A DNA stretch of 64,000 nucleotides, taken from positions 8,109-72,108 of the forward strand of contig JAEDKN010000002.1 in the NCBI GenBank assembly GCA_016295795.1. The letters are read 5' to 3'. Positions 46,882 through 56,386 of this stretch are shown piece after piece (position 1 is the first letter of the stretch; each line of letters opens with the position of its first letter). Origin of the DNA: Bacilli bacterium. Lineage in GTDB: Bacteria > Bacillota_I > Bacilli_A > RF39 > UBA660. The position numbers and the translations under genes are program-made. A model generated the notes under the pieces. It was not told the origin of the DNA, ran no database searches, and saw only the letters and a list, made by a program, of their open reading frames with translations.

Positions 46882-47508
46882 ATGAAAAAGAATTATAAAG
46901 TGTTTTTGTTAATAGTGGTTTTAATTATATATCAATCTTTTCTTTACTTGGTAAGCAAGTTAACTCCTCTTGATGTAACTGTTTTAGGAAATTGTTTAGA
47001 TAATAAAATTCCATTTATATCTATATATATTTATTTTTATATTAGTTGGTATGTTATGCTAATTATAGTTCCTTATTTAATATATGAGTATGATGAAGAT
47101 GCCTTTTACAAATATGTAATGTCAACTTTTTTTATAATAACAGTTACAAGTTTAATTTATATATTTTTTCCAACTACTATTATCAGAAGACCTATAATCG
47201 TTAATAATTTAACTACTTTTTTAATTGACTTGATTTATCGAATAGATACTCCTGTTATGAATTGCTTTCCTAGTATGCATTGCGCAATATCATTTTTGTA
47301 TATATTTATAATATTTGATAGTAAAGTTTTTCCTAAAAAAAAGAAATATTTTGTTTATATATGGTCTTTATTTGTTATTGCTTCAACGCTCTTTATCAAA
47401 CAGCATGTTATAGTAGATGTAATATCAGCGTTTATATTGTCATTATTTATTTATACAATTACTTGTAGAAGTGGTTTGTGGAAAAAAATAGTAATAAAAG
47501 AGAATTAA
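46882..47508 (+). CDS. PAP2-family membrane phosphatase/transferase, element cargo
   Basis: 208 residues with about six transmembrane helices. The phosphatase signature is complete: IIRRP (motif 1, near 100-104), NCFPSMHCAISF (motif 2, SxxH-type PSMH, near 127-138) and IKQHVIVDVISAF (motif 3 with the second His, near 172-184). The PSMH version and spacing match the PAP2_3 (inositolphosphotransferase-like) subgroup. It would act on a lipid phosphate such as phosphatidic acid or undecaprenyl pyrophosphate at the outer membrane face. It is the only cargo of the element, with its own promoter and terminator. Confidence 0.85.
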   Translation: MKKNYKVFLLIVVLIIYQSFLYLVSKLTPLDVTVLGNCLDNKIPFISIYIYFYISWYVMLIIVPYLIYEYDEDAFYKYVMSTFFIITVTSLIYIFFPTTIIRRPIIVNNLTTFLIDLIYRIDTPVMNCFPSMHCAISFLYIFIIFDSKVFPKKKKYFVYIWSLFVIASTLFIKQHVIVDVISAFILSLFIYTITCRSGLWKKIVIKEN

Positions 47509-47524
47509 AATTTCTCTTTTTTTC
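47496..47524 (+). terminator. Terminator of the PAP2 gene
   Basis: AAAAGAGAA (47496-47504) pairs with TTCTCTTTT (47512-47520), then T; the stop codon is in the loop. Confidence 0.8.
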
Positions 47525-47547
47525 ATATACTTGTTAAGAGTGATAAT

Positions 47548-48666
47548 ATGAGTGTGTCAACGGCAATTTATGTTAGAGTTTCAACGGAAGAGCAAGCTTT
47601 ACATGGATTTTCTATTAGAGCACAGAAAGAGAAACTTATTTATTATGCAAAAAACATAAAAAATTGGGATGTATATGATACATATATAGATGATGGAATA
47701 AGTGGGAAAAACATTAAAGAAAGGCCGGAAATAAAAAGAATGTTGGAGGATATAGCAAACAAAAAAGTTAATAATGTACTGGTTTTTAAAATAGATAGAT
47801 TAACTAGATCGACAAAAGATCTTATAGATTTAATTGAATTTTTCAATAGAAATAATTGTGATTTTAATTCTCTTAATGAATCTATTGATACATCGAGCGC
47901 AACTGGCAGAATGTTTATTAAGATAATAGGAATATTTGCAGAATTTGAAAGAGAGAATATTGTTGAAAGAGTTAAACTAGGTTTTGAAAGAAAGGTTAAA
48001 GAGGGAAATAGTATTTGTAGTTCAACTCCACCGTTTGGATATAATAGACCAAAGGGAAGTAATATATTAGTTATAAATAAAAGTGAAAGTGTAATTGTAA
48101 AAAGAATATATGCATTTTTTTTGAATGGATTTTCAATTAGTAAAATTTGTAATATTTTGAATATGCAAAATATAAAAACTAAAAAAGATAGAATGTGGAG
48201 TAACAAAACGATTAAATTGATATTAACTAATACTACTTATATAGGTAAAGTTAGATATGGTGTCAATAAAAAAAATTATTTTGATACCTTTGGACATCAT
48301 ATTCCTATAATTTCCGAAAGTGAGTTTAATCTGGTACAGCAAAAGCTTCTTAAACAGGGTAGTAATCGAACTAAAACAGATGCATATTATTCACATATTT
48401 TAAAATGTAAGTGTGGATCTGATATGATCTCAAAACGAATATATAAAATTAATAAAAGTGGGGTAAAAAAAGTTTATATAAATTACAGATGTAAAAATAA
48501 AAAAGATGGTTGTAGTAAAGATATAAGCCACAAAAAAATAGATAAAATGATGTCTTTAGTAAATGATGATTGGATAGTATTTTCTAATGAAGAAAAGTAT
48601 GATTTCCTTATAAGAAAAAATATTCATTTATTAGTAGAGAAAGGAAAGTTAAAAATAATAATGTGA
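47548..48666 (+). CDS. Short large-serine recombinase (site-specific integrase)
   Basis: 372 residues. The resolvase domain has IYVRVSTEEQALHGFSI with the nucleophile Ser12, DDGISGKN, VFKIDRLTR and TATGRM-like SATGRMFIKIIGIFAEFERE. The recombinase domain follows (PPFGYNRPKG, ILTNTTYIGKVRYG). A zinc ribbon has LKCKCGSDM and YRCKNKKDGC. The ending NEEKYDFLIRKNIHLLVEKGKLKI is the usual final strand of the family. Members are usually 450-550 residues; here the long coiled coil between zinc ribbon and end is nearly absent. It is probably what inserted the element, and it lies 42 bp from its right end. Confidence 0.92.
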   Translation: MSVSTAIYVRVSTEEQALHGFSIRAQKEKLIYYAKNIKNWDVYDTYIDDGISGKNIKERPEIKRMLEDIANKKVNNVLVFKIDRLTRSTKDLIDLIEFFNRNNCDFNSLNESIDTSSATGRMFIKIIGIFAEFERENIVERVKLGFERKVKEGNSICSSTPPFGYNRPKGSNILVINKSESVIVKRIYAFFLNGFSISKICNILNMQNIKTKKDRMWSNKTIKLILTNTTYIGKVRYGVNKKNYFDTFGHHIPIISESEFNLVQQKLLKQGSNRTKTDAYYSHILKCKCGSDMISKRIYKINKSGVKKVYINYRCKNKKDGCSKDISHKKIDKMMSLVNDDWIVFSNEEKYDFLIRKNIHLLVEKGKLKIIM

Positions 48667-48695
48667 TTTTTATTTTGTCCACTAATAGTTAGCTT

Positions 48696-49295
48696 TTATG
48701 ATATAGGTTCAGCTAGGTCGTGAGTAACCATAATTGCCGTTTTTCCTTCGTTCTTGATTATTTTATACACATCATCCGAAAGAGCTAATCTAGTTTGATA
48801 GTCTAAAGCACTAAACGGTTCATCTAAAAGGAGTATGTCAGGATTGGTTGCTAGTGTTCTGATAAGTGCTACCCTTTGCCTCATTCCACCAGATAATGAA
48901 TCGGGATATTTGTTCATAAAATCTTTTAAACCATAAGTCTCCAATAATTTAATTACTCTGTTTTTAGACTCTTCAGTTAAGGTGTTACTTACTTCTAAGC
49001 CTATTAAGCAGTTTTCGAATATTGTTCTCCAAGGAAATAATGAATCTTTTTGAAGCATATATCCGATTTTTAAATTGTTATTTAATGATATATTACCACT
49101 TGATTTGTTTTCTAACCCTGATAGGATTGACAATAATGTTGATTTTCCACAACCAGAAGGACCAACTATTGAAATAAATTCTTTGTCTTTGACTTTTAAA
49201 TCAATATTTTCAATAGCTAATATCTCGCTTTTTTTATCATGATAAATCTTTTTAAGATTGCTAATTTCTAAAATTGTATTATCCACATTAATCAC
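48696..49295 (-). pseudogene. ABC ATPase (SsuB/ThiZ type), N-terminal part, truncated by the element
   Basis: 199 residues from a GTG at 49295 that overlaps the upstream binding-protein gene by eight bases. Walker A is GPSGCGKST (about 44-52), the Q-loop MLQKDSLFPW, signature LSGGMRQRV, Walker B ILLLDEPFSALD and the H-loop VTHD (His near 192). After LAE the frame runs into element DNA and ends PIS-stop. All ATP-binding motifs thus remain, but the last 56 residues are replaced by three. The product could still fold; if so the transporter may be altered rather than dead. Confidence 0.9.
48708..48711. other. Right junction (core TTCA)
   Basis: Left side AAGCTTTTATGATATAGG-type sequence belongs to the element; right side GCTAGGTCGTGAGTAACC encodes, on the minus strand, VTHDLA of the ATPase. 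Joining left and right host sides across one TTCA gives the intact site. Confidence 0.75.
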
Positions 49296-50277
49296 TGTTA
49301 TAGATCAAATCTTCATAAGGTACGATTTCGTCCAATTCTCCTGATGCAATCATGATTTCTTGTAAATGTTCAAATGATTCTTGTGTAAATTCAGTATTTT
49401 TTGGCCAAGTATCTTGGCTTTTATATCTTTCTATTACTTTTGTTAAATCTGTTAGGGAAGTATCTGGGAAAAATTCTAATATTGATTTAGCAATAGTTTC
49501 ACTATCGTTTTCATGTACAAAATCCAATCCTTTTTGTACAGCTCTTGTGAATTTTTCTATAATTTCTTTGTTCTCTTTTATGTAGCTTATTCTAGCACTA
49601 TAAGAAGTATATGGAACAACACCTCCTAATTCACCAATTGAGGCAACTACGTAACCATATCCTTGCTGTTCAACTTCTAAAGCAGTTGGTTCAAAAAGCG
49701 TCACAAAATCGCCAGTTCCTCCAATAAAGGCTCCTCCCATTGCTGCAAAAGCGATGCTAGTATCAATAGTTAAATCTTTTTCTGGATCAATTCCTGCTTC
49801 CCTAAGTGCCCATTCAAATGTCATTTCTGGCATTCCTCCAGCTCTTCCACCAATAACAGTTTTTCCTTTTAAATCTTCTAGGGTAAAATTTTCTATCTTT
49901 TCTCTAGATACTAAAAAACTTCCATCTTTTTGGGTTAGTTGTGCAAAAGTTTTAAGATAATCCTTTTCTCCACCATTATAAACATAAATAGTTGCTTCGC
50001 TTCCAGAAAATCCAATATCGACATCACCTGACAAAACTGCTGCTGTAACTTTATCTGCACCCGGAGTTAAAGTTAAGTCAATGTCTAATCCTTCTTCTTC
50101 AAAGAAACCTTCACTTATTGCTGCATATTGTGGTGCATAAAATATACTATGAGCGACTTCAGCAACTTTTACTTTGGTTAGATTATTCTTCTTACCTGTA
50201 TTAAGATTTACAATAACAGCGCATACTAAAATAAATAATCCTAAAATTGCAATAGTAGTAATTATTCTTTTTTTCAT
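49288..50277 (-). CDS. Substrate-binding protein of the NMT1/SsuA/ThiY family
   Basis: 329 residues. One N-terminal helix (IITTIAILGLFILVCAVIVNL) anchors or exports it; the lipobox is poor, so a membrane anchor is likely. The family core is VAEVAHSIFYAPQYAAISEGFFEEEGLDIDLTLTPGADKVTAAVLSGDVDIGFSGSEA, followed by DLKGKTVIGGRAGGMPEM. Relatives bind sulfonates, taurine, nitrate or thiamine pyrimidine; the sequence does not decide, and no TPP riboswitch is upstream. It is the first gene of the reverse operon SBP-ATPase-permease. AAGGAGG precedes the ATG. Confidence 0.9.
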   Translation of the reverse strand: MKKRIITTIAILGLFILVCAVIVNLNTGKKNNLTKVKVAEVAHSIFYAPQYAAISEGFFEEEGLDIDLTLTPGADKVTAAVLSGDVDIGFSGSEATIYVYNGGEKDYLKTFAQLTQKDGSFLVSREKIENFTLEDLKGKTVIGGRAGGMPEMTFEWALREAGIDPEKDLTIDTSIAFAAMGGAFIGGTGDFVTLFEPTALEVEQQGYGYVVASIGELGGVVPYTSYSARISYIKENKEIIEKFTRAVQKGLDFVHENDSETIAKSILEFFPDTSLTDLTKVIERYKSQDTWPKNTEFTQESFEHLQEIMIASGELDEIVPYEDLIYNSD

Positions 50278-50307
50278 AACAACCTCCTTGTATAATAATT
50301 ACATTTT

Positions 50308-50337
50308 ATTATACGCAAATAGTGCACTTATGTGCTC
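50308..50337 (-). promoter_or_regulatory. Promoter with an overlapping dyad upstream of the binding-protein gene
   Basis: On the minus strand a TATAAT (50308-50313) lies just downstream of the dyad GAGCAC-ATAA-GTGCAC (50322-50337, 5 of 6 bases symmetric). The dyad covers the expected -35 area, where no good TTGACA-like box is present, so an operator or activator site is plausible. Confidence 0.5.
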
Positions 50338-50341
50338 AATC

Positions 50342-50372
50342 AAAAAAGACCAACTTATAAAGTTTGATCTTT
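50342..50372 (-). terminator. Terminator of the GDPD-like gene, overlapping its stop
   Basis: On the minus strand AAAGATCAAAC pairs with GTTGGTCTTT (plus 50345-50354 with 50362-50372, one bulge and one G-T), followed by T6. Confidence 0.75.
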
Positions 50373-51059
50373 AATTAAAGTAGGCACTTTGCTTATAATA
50401 AAGCAATTGTTTATTAAATTCGGGACTTTATCTTTTAAGGCAATAAAATCTTTTATACTATTTATTTCATCTATGAATATTTCATGTCCATTAAATATTT
50501 TTGCTTCAATTTCATCTATGTTAATGTTTTCCTTTGGTACTATGTAAAAATCAAATGAATACTTCCATTTAGAATCATCTGATACATATATTCCTATTTT
50601 TGCATTTGTTTCTTTTTCTAATAGTAATTCTATTATTTCTTGTGAATTTGAAGTTATGAATGCATTGATTTTGTTATTGTCTAAAATTTCTAAAGTTTTA
50701 TTAACAATAATGTTATTTTTATCTTTTGAATCATTTATATTTATGATTAGTATATTATTATAATTGTGAATTTTTATAAATTCTTCTATAGTTATTATAT
50801 AACTTTTTTTAATTTTAGATCCAATATTTAGTTTTTTAATATCCTTTAAATTGCTTTTAGTTATATACTTAGGGTCTACTCCGATTTTGGTTAAAACATT
50901 TTTATCTACCATGATAATTTCATTATCTTTAGTTATATAAATATCACTTTTTATTCCTGATAGATATTCTTTGTTATTAGATAAAGAAAAACTTCCTAAA
51001 GTATAGCTTGTAGTATTCTTAGATGAAATCCCTCCAGAGGCAATTAGATTGGTTAAAAT
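50355..51059 (-). CDS. Degenerate glycerophosphodiester phosphodiesterase-like protein with a likely ATT start
   Basis: The open frame extends upstream of the first ATG (50912) to a stop at 51077. The added part reads ILTNLIASGGISSKNTTSYTLGSF and then GIKSDIYITKDNEIIMVDKNVL, the N-terminal strands of the GDPD barrel. The catalytic HRG, ExD and HD of GDPD are ASG, KxD and VD here, so the product should be inactive. The best initiation is ATT at 51059, eight bases after AGGAG; the ATG at 51067 touches the AGGAG and soon meets a stop. Length is then 234 residues. A frameshifted decaying gene is the alternative. Confidence 0.6.
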   Translation of the reverse strand: MLTNLIASGGISSKNTTSYTLGSFSLSNNKEYLSGIKSDIYITKDNEIIMVDKNVLTKIGVDPKYITKSNLKDIKKLNIGSKIKKSYIITIEEFIKIHNYNNILIININDSKDKNNIIVNKTLEILDNNKINAFITSNSQEIIELLLEKETNAKIGIYVSDDSKWKYSFDFYIVPKENINIDEIEAKIFNGHEIFIDEINSIKDFIALKDKVPNLINNCFIISKVPTLIKDQTL

Positions 51060-51124
51060 TTTATCATCTCCTAATCACTTTATTATATGAAATCACTACA
51101 AAAAAAATCATATGTATGATAAAC

Positions 51125-51130
51125 TATAAT
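51125..51130 (+). promoter_or_regulatory. -10 element before the antitoxin-Fic pair
   Basis: TATAAT at 51125-51130, 17 bp before the small ATG at 51147; the region upstream is A-rich with no clear -35. A divergent -10 (51082-51087, minus) serves the GDPD-like gene. Confidence 0.45.
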
Positions 51131-51146
51131 AGTAGTAGGTGGTATT

Positions 51147-51323
51147 ATGATAGAAGTAACTGATCAAATTATTGAGAGAGCAATTTTAATGGCTGCAGCT
51201 AATATTGCTATGGAAGAAGATTTAAAAATCACTTCTAAAGATATATTAATGGCAAAAAGTTTTTTTGAATTAGAAAAAGTGAAGAAGAAAGGTACTAAAA
51301 ATAATGGAAGATACATGGGATGA
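51147..51323 (+). CDS. Fic antitoxin-like protein, 58 residues
   Basis: ATG 51147 after TAGGTGG, 58 codons to TGA, overlapping fic by 20 bases. The product is helical; the stretch AAANIAMEEDL resembles the inhibitory helix of class I Fic antitoxins, whose motif is Ser/Thr-xxx-Glu-Gly/Asn. Here it would be Asn-xxx-Glu-Glu, retaining the Glu that blocks the ATP gamma-phosphate in the Fic active site. Small size, position and overlap fit the VbhA/FicA role. The assignment is inferred from context and motif. Confidence 0.68.
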   Translation: MIEVTDQIIERAILMAAANIAMEEDLKITSKDILMAKSFFELEKVKKKGTKNNGRYMG

Positions 51324-51924
51324 ATATATAATAGAAGGAACTGATACTTTAAAAAATAAACTTGGAATTACTGATAAAGATAAATTATCTGAATTAGAGA
51401 AAGAAAAAATATTACCTAAATTAACTTATTTGCACATAAATCCAATTTTTTCTGGGTGTGATAGTGATCATTTAAAAAATATTCATAATTTTTTATTTGA
51501 AGATATATATGAATGGGCCGGAGAATATAGAACTTGTACTCTTAGAAAAAATATGTATAATTTTTTAGAACCAGAATTGATTGAAGAAGAATTAGAGAAA
51601 GTTATAGAAAGATATAATAATGAAATAAATAAAGTAAAAACACCAGATGAGTATGCCTTTGTATTAGCGCCATTTTATTACGATTTAATAAGAATTCACC
51701 CTTTTAGGGAAGGAAATGGTAGGAGTATAAGGGAATTCATAAGAGAGGTTGTTTTAGAAAAAAATGCTGTGTTGCCATTCGATGTAGAATTAGATTATAC
51801 GAAAATTGATAAAAATAATTTGCTTATGGGGACAATGAATAGATATTTTTATCCCAGTTTAATAGAAACAGAATTTTTAAAAGGATTGATACCATTAGAG
51901 AAAGAAAAAATGACAGGAAAATAG
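51304..51924 (+). CDS. fic: Fic-domain AMP-transferase (toxin)
   Basis: 206 residues. The active-site loop HPFREGNGRS (about 133-142) is complete, with His, the phosphate-binding Asn-Gly-Arg and the Mg-binding Glu. FEDIYEWAGEYRTCTLRK is the typical region before the flap. Enzymes with this motif transfer AMP to target proteins, in toxin-antitoxin pairs often DNA gyrase and topoisomerase IV. The enzyme has no inhibitory helix of its own that I can see, matching a class I system with a separate antitoxin, which lies just upstream. pcrA follows eight bases later, probably on the same message. Confidence 0.9.
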   Translation: MEDTWDEYIIEGTDTLKNKLGITDKDKLSELEKEKILPKLTYLHINPIFSGCDSDHLKNIHNFLFEDIYEWAGEYRTCTLRKNMYNFLEPELIEEELEKVIERYNNEINKVKTPDEYAFVLAPFYYDLIRIHPFREGNGRSIREFIREVVLEKNAVLPFDVELDYTKIDKNNLLMGTMNRYFYPSLIETEFLKGLIPLEKEKMTGK

Positions 51925-51932
51925 AGGTAATT

Positions 51933-54014
51933 ATGAAAATAGAAGAGTTAAATAAAGAACAACAAAAAGCAGTATTGGTTAGCAGTGGGCCACTTTTAAT
52001 TTTGGCAGGAGCAGGTAGTGGAAAGACAAGAGTATTAACAACCAAGGTTGCATATTTGATAGAAAATTTAGGAGTTAATCCCTATAATATTTTAGCTATT
52101 ACATTTACAAATAAAGCTGCCAAGGAAATGAGCGAAAGGCTTTTAGGTATGATTGGTGAGGTGTCAAAGCAGGCACAAGTTTCTACGTTTCATTCGTTTG
52201 GCCTTAAAATATTAAGAGAAAATTGTTCTAATCTTGGATATAATTCGAATTTCATAATAATGGATAGTGATGATACTTTAACTATTATAAAAAGAATTTT
52301 AAAACAATTAAATTTGGATAGTAAGATATATAATCCTTCTGCGATTAGAAATAAAATTAGTGGTTGTAAAAATGAATTGATGGAACCAGAAGATTATGAG
52401 AAATATGCAGCTAGTGATTTTGAAAAAGTGGTTTTAAAAGTCTATGAGATATATCAAAGGACATTAAAACAAAATAACTCAGTTGATTTTGATGATCTAC
52501 TTGTATTACCAATAAATTTATTTAAAAAGTTTCCTGATGTTTTAGATAAATATCAAGAAAGGTTTAAATATATATTAATAGATGAGTATCAGGATACAAA
52601 CAAGGCTCAATATGTACTTACAAAATTAATAAGTGCAAAATATAGAAATATTTGTGTAGTGGGAGATGTCGATCAGTCTATTTATGGATTTAGAGGTGCT
52701 AATTACAGAAATATTTTGAATTTTGAAAAAGATTACAAAGATGCAATAACTATAAAATTAGAACAAAATTATCGTTCTACTAATAATATACTTGAGGCTG
52801 CAAATTCTGTTATAAAAAACAATAAGGAAAGAAAATCTAAGAATCTTTGGTCCGATAAAGGGAAGGGTGAAAAGATAACTTATTTTAGGGCATTCAACGA
52901 AAGAGATGAAGCGTTTTATGTTATTAGAGAAATAAAAAAATTGTTAGCTAAAGGCATTAAATATGAAGATATCGCAGTATTATACAGAACTAATGCTCAG
53001 TCTCGTATTATGGAAGAGGAATTACTAAAGGAAAATTTACCATATAGGGTTGTTGGAAGTTTTTATTTTTATAGCCGTAAAGAGATAAAAGATTTAATTG
53101 CATATTTAAGATTAATATATAATGATAAAGATGATATTAGTCTATTAAGGGTAATAAATACACCAAAGCGAGGAATTGGAAACAAAACGATTAGCAATTT
53201 GGTGAATATGGCTAATATTGAAAATAAAAGTATTTATGAGGTTATTTCATCAGGAAAAGAATTGGAGTTCAAAAAAGTTATTGAAGATTTAAAGGAAATT
53301 TCTAAAAATATAACTTTAACAGAGTTAGTTGATAAAATATTAGATGTTTCTGGCATTAGAGAAGAATATAAAAATGAGAAGTCTTTGGAGGCAGATATAA
53401 GACTTGAAAATTTGGAAGAATTCAAGTCTATTACAAAATCATTCGAAGAACAGTATGGACTTGTATCACTAGAGGACTTTTTGCTTGAGATAAGTTTAGT
53501 TAGTGATGTAAATGAATACAAAGACGATAAAAATAGAATTAGTTTAATGACTGTACATTCTGTTAAAGGATTAGAATTTGATTATGTATTTGTAATTGGA
53601 TTAGAAGAAGGAATATTCCCACATATTAATTCTTTGCTTGATAACAGTGAAATAGAAGAGGAAAGAAGACTCATGTATGTTGCGATAACTAGAGCACGTA
53701 AAAAATTGTATTTAGTTAATACTAGAATGCGTACATTATATGGTAGGGAACAAGCAAATCCAACAAGTAGATTTTTAAATGAAATTGACGATCATTTAAT
53801 AGAAAAGAACTTCACAGAATCTGAAAAGAAAGAGAAAAAAGAATTCTTTCATGAAGAAAATGTTGAATATAATGTTGGAGATTATGTTTATCATGAAATA
53901 TTTGGTCAAGGAAAAGTTGTAGAAGTTACTAACACCCTTGTAAGTATTGCCTTTAAACATCCATATGGAATTAGAAAACTTATGAAAAATCATAAAAGTT
54001 TAAGCAAAGTATAA
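51933..54014 (+). CDS. pcrA: DNA helicase PcrA/UvrD
   Basis: 693 residues. Superfamily 1A helicase. The Q motif is ELNKEQQKAV, Walker A GAGSGKTRVL (about 25-34), motif Ia TFTNKAAKEM, motif II DEYQDTNKAQ, motif III VVGDVDQSIYGFRGA, motif IV QNYRST, motif V VHSVKGLEFDYVFVIG and motif VI RRLMYVAITRARKKL. The C-terminal Tudor-like part has GDYVYHEIFGQGKVVEV and binds RNA polymerase in Bacilli. It acts in repair and in removing proteins from DNA. AGAGGTAAT precedes the ATG; ligA follows after 247 bp. Confidence 0.97.
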   Translation: MKIEELNKEQQKAVLVSSGPLLILAGAGSGKTRVLTTKVAYLIENLGVNPYNILAITFTNKAAKEMSERLLGMIGEVSKQAQVSTFHSFGLKILRENCSNLGYNSNFIIMDSDDTLTIIKRILKQLNLDSKIYNPSAIRNKISGCKNELMEPEDYEKYAASDFEKVVLKVYEIYQRTLKQNNSVDFDDLLVLPINLFKKFPDVLDKYQERFKYILIDEYQDTNKAQYVLTKLISAKYRNICVVGDVDQSIYGFRGANYRNILNFEKDYKDAITIKLEQNYRSTNNILEAANSVIKNNKERKSKNLWSDKGKGEKITYFRAFNERDEAFYVIREIKKLLAKGIKYEDIAVLYRTNAQSRIMEEELLKENLPYRVVGSFYFYSRKEIKDLIAYLRLIYNDKDDISLLRVINTPKRGIGNKTISNLVNMANIENKSIYEVISSGKELEFKKVIEDLKEISKNITLTELVDKILDVSGIREEYKNEKSLEADIRLENLEEFKSITKSFEEQYGLVSLEDFLLEISLVSDVNEYKDDKNRISLMTVHSVKGLEFDYVFVIGLEEGIFPHINSLLDNSEIEEERRLMYVAITRARKKLYLVNTRMRTLYGREQANPTSRFLNEIDDHLIEKNFTESEKKEKKEFFHEENVEYNVGDYVYHEIFGQGKVVEVTNTLVSIAFKHPYGIRKLMKNHKSLSKV

Positions 54015-54032
54015 TTATTATACTTTGTTTTT
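54005..54032 (+). terminator. pcrA terminator, overlapping its stop
   Basis: CAAAGTATAA (54005-54014) pairs with TTATACTTTG (54018-54027), then T5. Confidence 0.85.
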
Positions 54033-54062
54033 AGTTTAAGACTTATTTAATTAAAGTTAATG

Positions 54063-54187
54063 TGATATAATTATGTCATGGTATAAAGGAAGAAACTGAT
54101 GTTACAGGAAATATAAGATTAGAATTATTGAACTATATGTTGATGTTTTTTCACATTTTTACATCTAGAATGAAGCGATTCTATAAT
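54063..54187 (+). promoter_or_regulatory. Promoter region of ligA
   Basis: Two candidates: an extended -10 TGATATAAT (54063-54071) with a weak -35, and TTACAT (54159-54164), 17 bp, TATAAT (54182-54187), nearer to the gene. The first would give a leader of about 185 bases. The 54033-54261 spacer holds nothing else that I can support. Confidence 0.4.
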
Positions 54188-54210
54188 ACAAGTTTTAAAA
54201 AATGTTATAA

Positions 54211-56241
<2,031 letters not shown>

Positions 56242-56274
56242 ATAAATGTTGTAGATAATATTAATGGTGATAAT

Positions 56275-56364
56275 ATGAATAGTTTAAGGAGAGAATATCT
56301 CTTAGGTAAAAGATATTACCTAAAAATATTACACCATAATAAGAAATCCACTATAGATGTATAG
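56275..56364 (+). CDS. Possible 29-residue ORF after ligA
   Basis: An ATG after GGTGATAAT opens 29 codons (MNSLRREYLLGKRYYLK start) to TAG. Its 3' end runs into the terminator stem. The product is basic with no family. It may be chance; the weak ribosome site matches that of other small genes here, which is the only reason to list it. Confidence 0.2.
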   Translation: MNSLRREYLLGKRYYLKILHHNKKSTIDV

Positions 56365-56376
56365 TGGATTTTTTTT
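56344..56376. terminator. Terminator between ligA and the reverse radical SAM gene
   Basis: AAATCCACTAT (56344-56354) pairs with ATAGTGGATTT (56361-56371), then T5. Confidence 0.88.
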
Positions 56377-56386
56377 AGTAAATCAA

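Larger units (their letters stand above)
46816..48711 (+). mobile_element. 1.9-kb serine-recombinase element inserted in the ABC ATPase gene
   Basis: The element lies between two TTCA sequences (46816-46819 and 48708-48711), 1892 bp apart. Flanks outside are the two halves of one ATPase gene. It holds two plus-strand genes, a PAP2-family phosphatase and a large serine recombinase, opposite to the host operon. No long inverted or direct repeats are seen at the ends, as expected for serine recombinases, which share only a few core bases. Excision in silico restores an ATPase frame of about 252 codons. It carries no transfer or replication genes. Confidence 0.85.

Noticed and set aside
49288..50400. 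TPP riboswitch upstream of the NMT1-type binding protein
   Set aside because: The conserved CTGAGA and ACCTGATCTGG-type blocks are absent, so a thiamine substrate cannot be claimed.
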